Shown one piece after another: positions 32,762 through 42,478 of a stretch of DNA of 46,952 nt; positions within the stretch are counted from its first letter, which is position 1, and each line of letters begins with the position of its first letter. The position numbers and the translations under genes were made by a program. The notes under the pieces were generated by a model that was not told where the DNA came from, made no database searches, and saw nothing but the letters and a program-made list of their open reading frames with translations. The stretch comes from Ruminococcus sp. (lineage in GTDB: Bacteria > Bacillota > Clostridia > Oscillospirales > Ruminococcaceae): NCBI GenBank assembly GCA_016290875.1, contig JAEEVL010000026.1, positions 1 to 46,952 of the forward strand, given 5' to 3'.

Positions 32762-35700
32762 TTGAAAAATCAAAAAAGATGGAAAAAGGCACTTTCATTT
32801 ACCTTTGCTCTTGCGGTCACAGCAAGTGCTATTTCCAGCAATACAAGCGGCTTACTGAATAAAAACAGAATAACAGCATCAGCAGCAGTAACTGATGAAA
32901 CTATCACAGCGATCGGAGATAACAGCAAAAGCTCCGATAAGGCTGTCCGAACAATAATGCTCTATCTCTGCGGAGCAGATCTGGAAACACAACAAGAATC
33001 TGCGACGATCAGTCTGAAGCAGATATTGAGTTCTGATTTTGGTTCAGATGAAGATGTTCATTTTATTGTTATGACCGGCGGAAGCAGTCAATGGAAAACA
33101 GATAGCCAATACCTGTACGATCCTGCGACCGGTACCTCTCCGGAAGAGATAAGCAACGTATATAATCAGATATGGGAAGCTAAGGGTATCGCTGATGATA
33201 ATAATCCCGGACAGCTCGTACTGCTTGATGGTGACGGCATCAGCGGCGATGGCGAAAACTCTAAGACATCATTTGATGAGCCTATGTGCGATCCCGAAAC
33301 GCTGAAAGCCTTTATCAATTATTCAGCAGAAAACTTCCCTGCTGAGAAATATGACCTTATACTCTGGGATCACGGCGGCGGACCTAGCGGCGGATTCGGT
33401 CAGGATGAACACATTGACTCCAATGATGATATGATGAGCTTTGCCGGCCTGATAGATGCATTTTCCGATAATGCTGTTACAGAAAACGGCGGTAAATTCG
33501 ATATAATCAATTTTGACGCCTGCCTGATGAGCAGCCTTGACCTTGTTCTTGCATTTGCTGACTATGCTGATTATTATATCGCATCTCCGGAAACCATTCC
33601 CGGACTGAGTCAGGAGTATACAGGCTGGCTGAATGCTGTCGGAGAAAATCCTGAAATCGATTCCTTCGAGCTGGGAAAGATAATCACCGATGATATGATA
33701 GCATTCTATGAAGATGAAAACTGTCCCTGCTACGGAGATAAAGCAACACTTGCAGTCATCGACAACAAAAAACTTCTCGAAAGCGATATTGTAAGTGCCA
33801 TGTCAGACTACACCGAGCTGCTGAAAAAAGGTCTTACTCAGCCGAACAACAGCGGAGAATACTATTTTTACGATGAATTATTCGCATGGGGATCTGCTTT
33901 AAAATACGGCACACTATCATACAATTATTATGATCTCGGAGTTGTAATGAATATCCTGAGCGGCAATTTCATCAATTTCGTTGACGGAAATGACATTACA
34001 ACATACACCGAAACAGCAGAACGTGTACTCTCTATACTCAATGATCCAGAGATAATCTACACAAAGGGCACTAAGAATGTTTCCACTGAAGAGCCTGTTG
34101 TTTATATTGATAAAGACGGCAGATATGCAATGGATGACTTCGGTACAAGCGGAATATATCTTCCCGCTGTCGATCAGAATTTCAAAATCGCATCTGTAAA
34201 GTATATTTCTGCGCTTGAAAGCGCACTCGAACAGATGAAAGCCGGTGAAATAAAAAGCTTCCTGAAGGATTACGCTTCTGTGATAAATGACTACTCAATC
34301 ATATCTGAGGTAGGCTATGCTGTAAGCGCACTTTCTGATTCAGGTGTGCCAAAGAGCGATATAACCTATGATAAGATATGCGATTACTGGCATGAGGGTT
34401 ATATCGAAGAAGGTATGACTGACAGTATGCAATGGCTGATAATGAATTACTACATTAACAGGCATCCCGGCGGTGAAGAGGCAGTAAGAGAATGGCTCGC
34501 TCCCTATATCAGTCAGATTGCAGACGAGGTTATTTCTCCGGATAATGCCAGCGTCAACATCGTCGAAGGCTCAAAAGGCAGCACCTTTATTGTTAAAACC
34601 GAGGACATACGCAAGAGACTCATCGACAGCGTAAGCCTGACCTATACAGCAGAGCTTCCCGTAGTTGAAGAATACTGGGAGAATTCTCCAATAAAGGAGT
34701 ATAGATATGATATATGCCCTGATCTCGTTCTCGGCCAGCGTGAAGCTGAGGTACAGATCGAACTTAAAGACGGCGAAGATCCTGTCAACGCTCTGTTCAA
34801 CTGGTTCGATGATAAGTCATCTGTATGGGAGATCGATAGTGTAAACGATAAATGGTATGCTTTGAGCGATGCCGACGGTATGCTTCACGTTGCAGCTATC
34901 AACGAAGTTTCTGACGAATATACCGTTGCTTATGCACTTGCTTATGACGAAGACGGAGAAGAGGCTCCCGTTGAGCTTGTCTTTATGAACGGCGATCTGA
35001 AGTACGTAGCGCTTTACAGTTCGGATCTCAGCTATTCAGTAGAATTCTCTACATCAGATATTGACTTTGAGCTCGAGCTTATGCCTGTTTATCTTGATCA
35101 GAATACCGCAAATCATTTTATGATACCGCTCAGCAAATCCACATTCGTTCTGAACGCAGAGAGTGCAGATAAGATCAAGCTTATCTTTACCGATGTTGCG
35201 AATATCCCTGATATCGAGGATATCGACGGTGACGGAAGTGCCATTACAGAATCACTTGTCATCACCGATATATACAAGTATTCATTCGATATAACTGATA
35301 AGCTCTATGCTCCGGCAGATACTCTGATAAGCATTACAGATGCAGATGTCATGGCAGCTTCATACGACGGCACTTCTAAAAGACCTGTCGTAACATACAA
35401 TGGAAAGATACTTACTGAAGGCGTAGATTACAGTATTAGCGGCAGCGATAACTTCGTTAAGGCAGGCTGCTATGAGATAACTGTGTTCGGCAAGGGAGAA
35501 TACGGCGGTTCTATGGAATTAAGCTATGAGATCGTTGATCCCTCTGACTTTGCCACAAGTGAAGAATTCGGAAATATGTCCAAAACCGACTATGAGAAGA
35601 AGACAGGAAAATCTGTTGATGCCAAGGCTGTAAGAAATACAGACGGCACCGTTACTGTCACAATAGTTGACGATAACGACAATGTTCTTGACGTTTACAC

Positions 35701-35866
35701 TCTCGACGCCAAAACCGGTACCGGTACAGATGAAAACGGCGAAAGAGTAGATCTTCCTCAGACAGGTATGTCCGGAATCCATAAGACGATAACAGGTCTT
35801 GCAGCATTTATGCTGCTCTCAGGCGCAGTTCTCATTAAAAAGAGCCGAAAAGAAAACGAAGAATAA
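32762..35866 (+). CDS. Cell-wall-anchored clostripain-family (C11) cysteine peptidase
   Basis: The start is TTG 32762 (RBS AGGAGG, 7 bases). A signal peptide is at ~1-42. The C11 domain runs from RTIMLYLCGADLE (~63), with the catalytic pair His204 (LILWDHGGG) and Cys254 (INFDACLMSS). Clostripain-type enzymes cut after basic residues and activate themselves. A long middle region follows, then an Ig-like domain (~855-930, YDGTSKRPVVTYNGKILTEG). The end is a complete sorting signal: LPQTG (998-1002), a hydrophobic helix and KKSRKENEE. So the 1034-residue enzyme is fixed to the wall by a sortase, most likely the one encoded 114 bases downstream. Its target is unknown. Confidence 0.93.
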   Translation: MKNQKRWKKALSFTFALAVTASAISSNTSGLLNKNRITASAAVTDETITAIGDNSKSSDKAVRTIMLYLCGADLETQQESATISLKQILSSDFGSDEDVHFIVMTGGSSQWKTDSQYLYDPATGTSPEEISNVYNQIWEAKGIADDNNPGQLVLLDGDGISGDGENSKTSFDEPMCDPETLKAFINYSAENFPAEKYDLILWDHGGGPSGGFGQDEHIDSNDDMMSFAGLIDAFSDNAVTENGGKFDIINFDACLMSSLDLVLAFADYADYYIASPETIPGLSQEYTGWLNAVGENPEIDSFELGKIITDDMIAFYEDENCPCYGDKATLAVIDNKKLLESDIVSAMSDYTELLKKGLTQPNNSGEYYFYDELFAWGSALKYGTLSYNYYDLGVVMNILSGNFINFVDGNDITTYTETAERVLSILNDPEIIYTKGTKNVSTEEPVVYIDKDGRYAMDDFGTSGIYLPAVDQNFKIASVKYISALESALEQMKAGEIKSFLKDYASVINDYSIISEVGYAVSALSDSGVPKSDITYDKICDYWHEGYIEEGMTDSMQWLIMNYYINRHPGGEEAVREWLAPYISQIADEVISPDNASVNIVEGSKGSTFIVKTEDIRKRLIDSVSLTYTAELPVVEEYWENSPIKEYRYDICPDLVLGQREAEVQIELKDGEDPVNALFNWFDDKSSVWEIDSVNDKWYALSDADGMLHVAAINEVSDEYTVAYALAYDEDGEEAPVELVFMNGDLKYVALYSSDLSYSVEFSTSDIDFELELMPVYLDQNTANHFMIPLSKSTFVLNAESADKIKLIFTDVANIPDIEDIDGDGSAITESLVITDIYKYSFDITDKLYAPADTLISITDADVMAASYDGTSKRPVVTYNGKILTEGVDYSISGSDNFVKAGCYEITVFGKGEYGGSMELSYEIVDPSDFATSEEFGNMSKTDYEKKTGKSVDAKAVRNTDGTVTVTIVDDNDNVLDVYTLDAKTGTGTDENGERVDLPQTGMSGIHKTITGLAAFMLLSGAVLIKKSRKENEE

Positions 35867-35908
35867 CCGTTCAGGGGCGCTGCTTCCGGCAGTGCTCCTA
35901 CTCATATA

Positions 35909-35937
35909 TTGAACTTCACAGTTAAAAATGGTATAAT
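35909..35937 (+). promoter_or_regulatory. Promoter of the sortase/FtsX/ATPase operon
   Basis: TTGAAC (35909-35914), 17 bp, TATAAT (35932-35937). Upstream is a GC-rich hairpin (GGGGCGCTGC / GCAGTGCTCC, ~35873-35897) without a T run. Confidence 0.6.
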
Positions 35938-35980
35938 ATTATAATAAACCCGGTAAAAAACATACTGTATGAGGTCAATT

Positions 35981-36529
35981 ATGGAAAAGAAACATAAAAA
36001 GAATAAGCCGATGTTCATCATCGGTATCATTATGATAGTATTGGGTGTAGGTATATTGTCATTCTATGGCTATCGCAAGATAAGCAGGGAGATATACCTT
36101 CGCAAACTTCTGAAAAACAATATCAATTTTGAGATACCGCGGCTTGATATAAAAGTTCCCGTGCTTGAAGGTACTGATTCAAAGTCTTTGCAGGTGTCTG
36201 CCGGACACTTCAAGGGAACAGGAGCTCTCGGTCACGGCAACTATTGTATCTGCGGTCATAACAGCACTATCTACGCCGAGATATTCAATGATCTCGATCA
36301 GATCAAGATAGGCGATGAGATGTATCTTATTGACACAGATGAAAAGCGCACTCGATACACCTATATTGTCACAGAATACAGAACGATCGAACCAAGTGAC
36401 ACATGGGTGCTGGATGACTTCGGCGATGACAGGATTACTGTCATATCCTGTACCGATGACGGAAAGCTGCGGCAGGTCGTTGTTGGTATGCTTAAAACTG
36501 AAACTCAGACAGAAACATCCTCAGAGTAG
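35981..36529 (+). CDS. Sortase (class A/D-like)
   Basis: The product has 182 residues. It has an N-terminal membrane helix (MFIIGIIMIVLGVGILSFYG) and the sortase barrel. The catalytic residues are all present: His93 (CICGHNS), Cys157 (TVISCTDD) and Arg164 (KLRQVVVG). It cleaves LPxTG-type signals between Thr and Gly and links the protein to peptidoglycan. Its small size and position right after an LPQTG peptidase argue for a dedicated enzyme-substrate pair. I start at ATG 35981 (GAGGT RBS); an in-frame ATG lies 12 bases upstream. The exact class is uncertain. Confidence 0.9.
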   Translation: MEKKHKKNKPMFIIGIIMIVLGVGILSFYGYRKISREIYLRKLLKNNINFEIPRLDIKVPVLEGTDSKSLQVSAGHFKGTGALGHGNYCICGHNSTIYAEIFNDLDQIKIGDEMYLIDTDEKRTRYTYIVTEYRTIEPSDTWVLDDFGDDRITVISCTDDGKLRQVVVGMLKTETQTETSSE

Positions 36530-36583
36530 TCAGGTACGATATGTGCCGTTATAAGCTCTGAGAAAATGAAAGGAATGATTTCA

Positions 36584-39046
36584 ATGTCTATCCTTGGCAG
36601 AATGACAAAGCGCAATATAACCGGCAAGCCAATGCGCTCCTTTGCCATAATATTAGCGCTGGCAGCTTCGGCATTTGCTCTGCTGCTGTGTATAGGCGGA
36701 CGCGATGCCCCCAGACAGCAGTTAAGAAAAACTATGCTGAACTTATATGGCGGCGCTGAAATACAGATCATTGACTCAAGCAGGAATCTTCAATTCAATG
36801 AGCAGGATCTCCCAAAAGGTTCAAAGGCCATAACGTTCTCCACTTTAAATGCAAATTCCAAGACTTCCAAAGGCGAATACGCAATTAAAGTCAGCTGGTT
36901 TGATCCGGAAACAGCAGCTGATTTCACTCTCATAGAAAGCAAATTTGATCCAGGTGACGGTGTTATCATCTCGGAGAGCTTCGCAAAAAAAGCCGGACTC
37001 AGCGAAGGCGACACCATAGAGCTGACAAGAACTATCGAGCCTGAAAAAGGTGACAAGAAATCTACTTCCGTCACAAAGGAACTTTCCGTGAAGGTAAGCA
37101 GTATCAGCAAAGATAAGTATTTCCGCCGTAACAAAACTACGCTTTATATGAGCGAAGCTAATGTACTGAAACTCGCCCAAGACGGCACTAACGGCAAAAC
37201 CGGTGCATATATCGACATCCCGGACGATCTTGATGTAAAGGCTGTCTCTAAAGAACTGCAGAAGAAATACCCCGATTGCATCGTGGGCGAGTTTATGACC
37301 GACCAGATGCTCGAAGACCTTGATAATCAGACAATGGTTTTCGTGCTTATTTTCGCGGTAATACTTATGATGACGCTGTTCCTGACATTCTCGATGTCAA
37401 AGCACATCGCCAACGAGAGAATATCAACTATAGGCACACTGCGAAGCCTCGGTGGCAGCATCCCCAAGACTTCGGTCGTACTGCTTACTGAGAGCGGCAT
37501 CTACGGACTTATCGGCGGAATATTCGGAGCATTACTGTTTGCAGTCAGCGGACGATATGCAATAATAGCCCTGTTTAATACTATCCCCGATGACTGGTCA
37601 ATGAAACTGTATATGTACCCTCTTGCAGTTATGTTTGCAATAATGATACAGATAATCTGTCAGGCAGGCGCACTGATAAAGGCGGTAAAAACTCCCGTAA
37701 GAGATATAATCTTCTCGTCGAGGGATACAGCCTACCATCTGAGCATTAAGAAGCTCATTACCGGAGCAGTTATACTTGCAGGCGGAATGTTCATCGGTAT
37801 GCAGGCGGATGAGATCATTCTGAGCATAGTTGCTATCGCATTGATATGCATCGGCTCAGTCATGGTAATGCCGCTCCTGCTGAAAGGCGTATCGAAGATA
37901 CTGGTCAAGATCTTCAGTGCGCTTGGAATGCCCTGCGCTAAGCTTGCCGCCAAAGAATGCTCCCACAAAAAGAGCACCGTCACAAGCACACAGCTCACTT
38001 TTGTATCACTTTCGATAACTATAGCTATCTTCATAACCTCAATGTCTATCTCGCAGCTCTATAATCCGGATATCTACAATATGGACGCTGTTATCCAGCT
38101 GAATCAGAAGACCGAAAAAGTCGATGAGCTCGTTGACATGGATGAGATAAGCGAATACCAATATCTCTGCCAATCAGGTGCAAGCGTCAAGGTAAAAGGC
38201 AAAAAGAAAACCGAGGCCTGCTTTATAGCTTACGGCGATTTCAAGCTCTATACAGGTATTCGTGAAATAGGCGAAGAACCTGCGGAAGATGAAGTATACA
38301 TCGGCGAAGGCTATGCAAAGCAGCTGGGAGTAAAAGCTGGCGATATTGTGGAGATAAAGGATCTGGATACGCTTGTAAAAAACGAAGACGGTTCAGAGGA
38401 ATACGCAATATATAAATTCAAGGTCAAAGGTCTTTGCAGTACGCTGTACCACTACAACAAAAGCTTTGTTGTGAACCACAAGTGGTTCACAGATCACATA
38501 TCTGGCCTTGTGAACAGAGTATATTTAAACCTCCGCTCACCCGATGACCTGGATACGGTAACATCAGAGGCAGAGAGAATGTTCCGTGGCGCAGAGGTCA
38601 AGACAAGAGCACAGATAATAGCCGATCAGGAGGAAGAAAGCTCCAACATTCTGACTGTACTAAAAAGCATGATAGCCATAGGCTGCATACTTGCGCTTCT
38701 CGGTTCAGTATCAAATGCGATAATCGGCTTTGAACAGTCAAGAAGAAAATATGCTGTGCTGCACTCAGTAGCCGCAAGCAAGAAAAAACTGTCCAAGCTG
38801 ATACTGCTGGAAACACTCATCTCCTCGATAACAGCAGGAGTTCTGGCGCTGCTTATGGGATCATTGCTCACCTCACTCATAGAGACAGCCCTTAGCAGCC
38901 TTGATATGGGCCTGGAGATAATCTTCAACGTGCCGCTGATAATAGTATTCATTGCTGTTCTGACAGCGGCTATGCTTCTTGCAGCGATAAAGCCCATATC
39001 CTCACTCAAGAAAATGAACACAGCAGCAGAGCTGAAATATGAATGA
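36584..39046 (+). CDS. FtsX/MacB-like ABC transporter permease
   Basis: The product has 820 residues from ATG 36584 (AAAGGA at 8 bases; two other in-frame ATGs at 36566 and 36575 lie on or before it). The layout is that of large FtsX-type permeases: helix 1 (~15-35), an extracytoplasmic domain, three helices (~245-370), a central pair (~395-455), a helix near 485, a second large domain (KQLGVKAGDIVEIKD), and three C-terminal helices (~680-810). Such permeases do not usually import; they move lipoproteins or peptides outward or act on wall enzymes. The ATPase gene follows after 13 bases. Confidence 0.9.
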   Translation: MSILGRMTKRNITGKPMRSFAIILALAASAFALLLCIGGRDAPRQQLRKTMLNLYGGAEIQIIDSSRNLQFNEQDLPKGSKAITFSTLNANSKTSKGEYAIKVSWFDPETAADFTLIESKFDPGDGVIISESFAKKAGLSEGDTIELTRTIEPEKGDKKSTSVTKELSVKVSSISKDKYFRRNKTTLYMSEANVLKLAQDGTNGKTGAYIDIPDDLDVKAVSKELQKKYPDCIVGEFMTDQMLEDLDNQTMVFVLIFAVILMMTLFLTFSMSKHIANERISTIGTLRSLGGSIPKTSVVLLTESGIYGLIGGIFGALLFAVSGRYAIIALFNTIPDDWSMKLYMYPLAVMFAIMIQIICQAGALIKAVKTPVRDIIFSSRDTAYHLSIKKLITGAVILAGGMFIGMQADEIILSIVAIALICIGSVMVMPLLLKGVSKILVKIFSALGMPCAKLAAKECSHKKSTVTSTQLTFVSLSITIAIFITSMSISQLYNPDIYNMDAVIQLNQKTEKVDELVDMDEISEYQYLCQSGASVKVKGKKKTEACFIAYGDFKLYTGIREIGEEPAEDEVYIGEGYAKQLGVKAGDIVEIKDLDTLVKNEDGSEEYAIYKFKVKGLCSTLYHYNKSFVVNHKWFTDHISGLVNRVYLNLRSPDDLDTVTSEAERMFRGAEVKTRAQIIADQEEESSNILTVLKSMIAIGCILALLGSVSNAIIGFEQSRRKYAVLHSVAASKKKLSKLILLETLISSITAGVLALLMGSLLTSLIETALSSLDMGLEIIFNVPLIIVFIAVLTAAMLLAAIKPISSLKKMNTAAELKYE

Positions 39047-39059
39047 CGGAGGTACTGAT

Positions 39060-39737
39060 ATGAGTAATGTAATAGAGATAATAAATCTTAAAAAGCGTTT
39101 CGGTTCCGGTGAAAACGAAGCTCTTATATATGACGGAGCAGACCTGACTATTGAAAAAGGCAGCTTTGTATCGCTGACGGGTGCTTCGGGCAGCGGCAAG
39201 TCAACTCTGCTGTATCTTATCGGCGGACTCGACCGTGATTTCACCGGAGATATCCGCATAGGCGGCAAGAGTATAAACGGAATGAATGACAAGGCTCTTT
39301 CAGATGTCCGTTCATTCAAGCTTAGCTATGTCTTTCAGTTCTATAATCTCGTAGCAAATCTAACTGTCGAGGAGAATATACTTCTGCCCATAGAGCTATC
39401 CGGCAGAAAAACAAAGGACTACAAGCATAAACTCGATGATCTGCTTGAACTCACCGGCCTTACGTCCAAAAGAAAGTGTTACCCTTCACAGCTATCCGGC
39501 GGACAGCAGCAGAGATGTTCAATTGCAAGAGCAGTTCTGACAGAGCCTGAGATCCTTCTTGCAGATGAAGCTACCGGCAACCTTGATAAGTCGTCCGGTG
39601 AAGAGATAATGAAGCTGTTCAAACGTCTTAACGAAGAAAAAGGCATAACGATACTTCAGGTCACACATTCATCTGAATGTGCAGCCTACGGCAACAGAAT
39701 AGTCAGACTCTCGGATCACAAGCTTATTGAAGCATAA
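39060..39737 (+). CDS. ABC transporter ATP-binding protein (LolD/MacB type), partner of the FtsX-like permease
   Basis: The product has 225 residues from ATG 39060 (RBS GGAGG). Walker A is TGASGSGKST (~39-48), the Q loop YVFQFYNLV, the signature LSGGQQQRCSIARA, Walker B EILLADEATGNLD and the switch His VTHS. The sequence and short length fit the MacB/LolD/FtsE group that works with FtsX-like permeases. Last gene of the operon. Confidence 0.93.
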   Translation: MSNVIEIINLKKRFGSGENEALIYDGADLTIEKGSFVSLTGASGSGKSTLLYLIGGLDRDFTGDIRIGGKSINGMNDKALSDVRSFKLSYVFQFYNLVANLTVEENILLPIELSGRKTKDYKHKLDDLLELTGLTSKRKCYPSQLSGGQQQRCSIARAVLTEPEILLADEATGNLDKSSGEEIMKLFKRLNEEKGITILQVTHSSECAAYGNRIVRLSDHKLIEA

Positions 39738-39785
39738 GCTTCACAACGGGAGTATCAGTCATTCTGAAAAATCCAGTAATATTTC

Positions 39786-39818
39786 TAAGGAGAGCCTTGC
39801 GGTTCTCCTTATTTTTTG
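39786..39818 (+). terminator. Terminator of the surface operon
   Basis: AAGGAGAGCC-TTGC-GGTTCTCCTT with following T run; member of the repeated GGAGAGCC terminator type. Confidence 0.85.
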
Positions 39819-39821
39819 TTA

Positions 39822-39981
39822 AGTTGTGCAACTTACCGCCCTAAAAATGCAACTTACCTGAATTTGCTTGACATATTTCTTGGCATAATACTATAATTAT
39901 GAATGAAAGGATAAATTTGCATTAAATTATTGCACGAGTTTAAGTATATCTATTGACTTTCACTTGCGTGATATGTATAAT
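39822..39981 (+). promoter_or_regulatory. Two tandem promoters and AAGTTG/CAACTT sites before the first dockerin/SH3 gene
   Basis: Promoter one: TTGACA (39868-39873), 18 bp, TATAAT (39892-39897). Promoter two: TTGACT (39953-39958), 17 bp, TATAAT (39976-39981). Upstream of both is the palindrome AAGTTG-TG-CAACTT (about 39821-39834) and a further GCAACTT at ~39849, as at the M4 peptidase promoter. A short stem AAAGCCC-TTTATGGG lies in the leader. Confidence 0.65.
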
Positions 39982-40038
39982 AAAGTCATAAAGCCCTTTA
40001 TGGGTAACGGATAATAATGACAGAACGGAGGAATTGAT

Positions 40039-42294
40039 ATGAAAAACAAACTGATAGCGTTGCTGACCGCATCTATGATGCTGCCAACTGCTGCAACGCT
40101 GCCGCCCGTACACGCGGTCGATGAGCCTGTGGAAGATCCTATACTCGGAATACTTCCGGATTGGGTACCGCAGAATTTTGTCGAAGCAATGCACTTCTAC
40201 AACGAGCACGGGAAGTCCTATGTAGCTGACAATGTTATCTGCCTTGTAAGACCTATGGCTCAATGGCAGAAAGACACTATTAATCTCTCAATCTCCGGCA
40301 GTATGACTGAGTTAAATACACCGGCCTGCAGTTCCCCCAGGTTCTATGAGCTTGACATACCTGAAGAACCTGATCCGGAGGATGAAGAAGCGATAAAGGA
40401 GTACATAGCCTATTGTGAAGAATTAGGAGTTCCTACAGATGATTACAGCTTCTTTGAACATTATGCAGAAATGAGAACACAGGCTGCATTTGAAGTTGAA
40501 CTGTTCCATGTGCTTGACGGTTATGATCTTACAGTAACCTGGCTTGAACAGAACGGTGATGTCTACAAGCCAACCGAAACGTTCAGCTTCGAGAACAATG
40601 GCGGCACAACTGTTGAGACGGATATTTACAGCTGGCTTCCTGACAGCCGACCTGAGTTCAAAAAGTTCCTTGACAGCAACGGCAAAACCTCTGTTCAAGA
40701 GAACTATGTCGCTTACTGCTCAACTGTTAATCCGAGCACAGGAGCGTCACTGAAATTTGAACAGGACGGAGACGGAAAGCTCAAAGAAGTGAAAAAGTCA
40801 TCATGCACCCCGTTTGAGTTAATTCCAATCGACGGTTCAACTCCGTATTCTGTAATACTGTATCAGGGAGCTGAGGACGGTATTGCTGATGTTAAATGGA
40901 CTGTCGGTCAGGAGTGGTCTGAGGAAGAGCCTTTTGAATCCACTATCGGAAGATATGAGATATCTGAAAACGGAGCAGTCATTAAAAATCTTCTCCATCA
41001 TGCGACCGGCACCACGAAGCTTACTCTTATAGATAAAGACACCGGCGAGCTTATAAAAATTCCCGAAGGCAAGAACACCTATATCCTGAAATCCACCTCA
41101 GGACCGCCTTATACCGGTGAAATCTATAATATTTCATCCAATCCCTGTACATTTGATTCTACAGATGTATATAATGAACATTGCAGTTATACTTTCAATC
41201 TTGAGCTGGGATACGGCTGGTATGATTATCCGGAGTTTGAGATAACTTCCGAAACAGAAGACAGCCTTGAGATGACCTGCAAGCTTAGATTTACACCAAA
41301 CGGTGACGTCAACAACGACGGCGAGTTCAATGTTTCTGATCTTGTACATTTCCAGAAGTGGCTGACAGGCAAACCCGGACTTAGGATAACTAACAAAAAT
41401 AAGGCTGACTTCTGCCGTGACGGCAAGCTCAATGTATTTGACTTCTGCCTTATGAAGCGTGCGCTCATCAATAGAAATAACGGAGTAGTCCTGCCGTATG
41501 TAGCTGTTTACCCTTCATCCGCAGGTATGTTCTATATCACAGGTGATGACTGCAATATTTACGCAGGTCCCGGAACAGAATATCCAATAATAGGTACTGC
41601 TGAAAAACACAGCCTGCTTTACGAATACGGCTATATGGAATGGACTAACGACTGGCTATACACTGAATATGAAGGACTTCGCGGCTGGATAAGAGTACGC
41701 GGCGATGACGGCAAACAAAACATTTCATTTTTGTCTCCCATGATGGATAAGCCTGTAATTTATCTGTATCCTGAAAAGGAAACTGACGTTCATGTTGAAC
41801 TTGAACTCAACACATCAGACCTTACTACAACATATCCGAAGTACAACAATGGCTGGGACGTAACTGCGTATCCGGACGGTTCACTTCTCAACAAGGCTGA
41901 CGGAACACATCACAAATACCTCTTCTGGGACAGCAAGAACTGCCGTACAAAATTCGACCTTTCAAAGGGCTTCTGTGTCGCAGGCGCTGATACTGAGAGC
42001 TTCCTCAAAGAAAAGCTCACCTATATGGGACTGACCGAGGAAGAGATGAACGAATTCATCGTATACTGGCTCCCGAGAATGGAGCATAATGCGTATAACC
42101 TCATTTCTTTCCAGGGCAAGGCTTATACTGACTCAGCGAAGCTTGACATAACTCCTGCACCTGATAGTATGCTCCGCGTATTCATGACATATATACCGCT
42201 TGAAGAAGCTGTGGACATCGAACCGCAGCAGCTTGAGACATTTGAACGAAACGGCTTTACAGTCGTAGAGTGGGGCGGCAGTGAGTTAAAATAA
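40039..42294 (+). CDS. Secreted dockerin protein with SH3-like domain and conserved C-terminal domain
   Basis: The product has 751 residues. A signal peptide at 1-28 is followed by a long N-terminal part of unknown fold (~30-415). The dockerin is internal (~419-477: NGDVNNDGEFNVSDLVHFQKW ... DFCRDGKLNVFDFCLMKRAL). Next is a bacterial SH3-like domain (~495-560, NIYAGPGTEYPIIG ... EGLRGWIRV). A C-terminal domain of ~175 residues opens KPVIYLYPEKETDVHVEL and closes GFTVVEWGGSE. No catalytic triad is evident, so binding is likelier than catalysis. RBS CGGAGG. The last 250 residues are nearly the same in the next gene, so the two arose by duplication. Confidence 0.9.
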   Translation: MKNKLIALLTASMMLPTAATLPPVHAVDEPVEDPILGILPDWVPQNFVEAMHFYNEHGKSYVADNVICLVRPMAQWQKDTINLSISGSMTELNTPACSSPRFYELDIPEEPDPEDEEAIKEYIAYCEELGVPTDDYSFFEHYAEMRTQAAFEVELFHVLDGYDLTVTWLEQNGDVYKPTETFSFENNGGTTVETDIYSWLPDSRPEFKKFLDSNGKTSVQENYVAYCSTVNPSTGASLKFEQDGDGKLKEVKKSSCTPFELIPIDGSTPYSVILYQGAEDGIADVKWTVGQEWSEEEPFESTIGRYEISENGAVIKNLLHHATGTTKLTLIDKDTGELIKIPEGKNTYILKSTSGPPYTGEIYNISSNPCTFDSTDVYNEHCSYTFNLELGYGWYDYPEFEITSETEDSLEMTCKLRFTPNGDVNNDGEFNVSDLVHFQKWLTGKPGLRITNKNKADFCRDGKLNVFDFCLMKRALINRNNGVVLPYVAVYPSSAGMFYITGDDCNIYAGPGTEYPIIGTAEKHSLLYEYGYMEWTNDWLYTEYEGLRGWIRVRGDDGKQNISFLSPMMDKPVIYLYPEKETDVHVELELNTSDLTTTYPKYNNGWDVTAYPDGSLLNKADGTHHKYLFWDSKNCRTKFDLSKGFCVAGADTESFLKEKLTYMGLTEEEMNEFIVYWLPRMEHNAYNLISFQGKAYTDSAKLDITPAPDSMLRVFMTYIPLEEAVDIEPQQLETFERNGFTVVEWGGSELK

Positions 42295-42320
42295 TACAGT
42301 TAAACAGCTGCTGAATTTTC

Positions 42321-42353
42321 AAGCCCCCGGAAACTACCTTCCGGGTTTGCTTA
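42321..42353 (+). terminator. Terminator after the first dockerin/SH3 gene
   Basis: CCCGGAA / TTCCGGG stem with TTTGCTTATT following. Confidence 0.7.
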
Positions 42354-42381
42354 TTAACTGCTATGTGTGCAATATATAGTT

Positions 42382-42413
42382 CTTTTCATCAAAAAACAGC
42401 AAAAAATGAAAAG
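42382..42413. repeat. Inverted repeat before the second dockerin/SH3 gene
   Basis: CTTTTCAT and ATGAAAAG, 16 bases apart, about 65 bases before the start codon and just upstream of a -10-like TAAAAT. Possible operator. Confidence 0.4.
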
Positions 42414-42478
42414 ACAGGCACGAACTTTCTATGTTAAAATAAATATGTATATAATTTTATAAGAACGAGGTGGTATCA

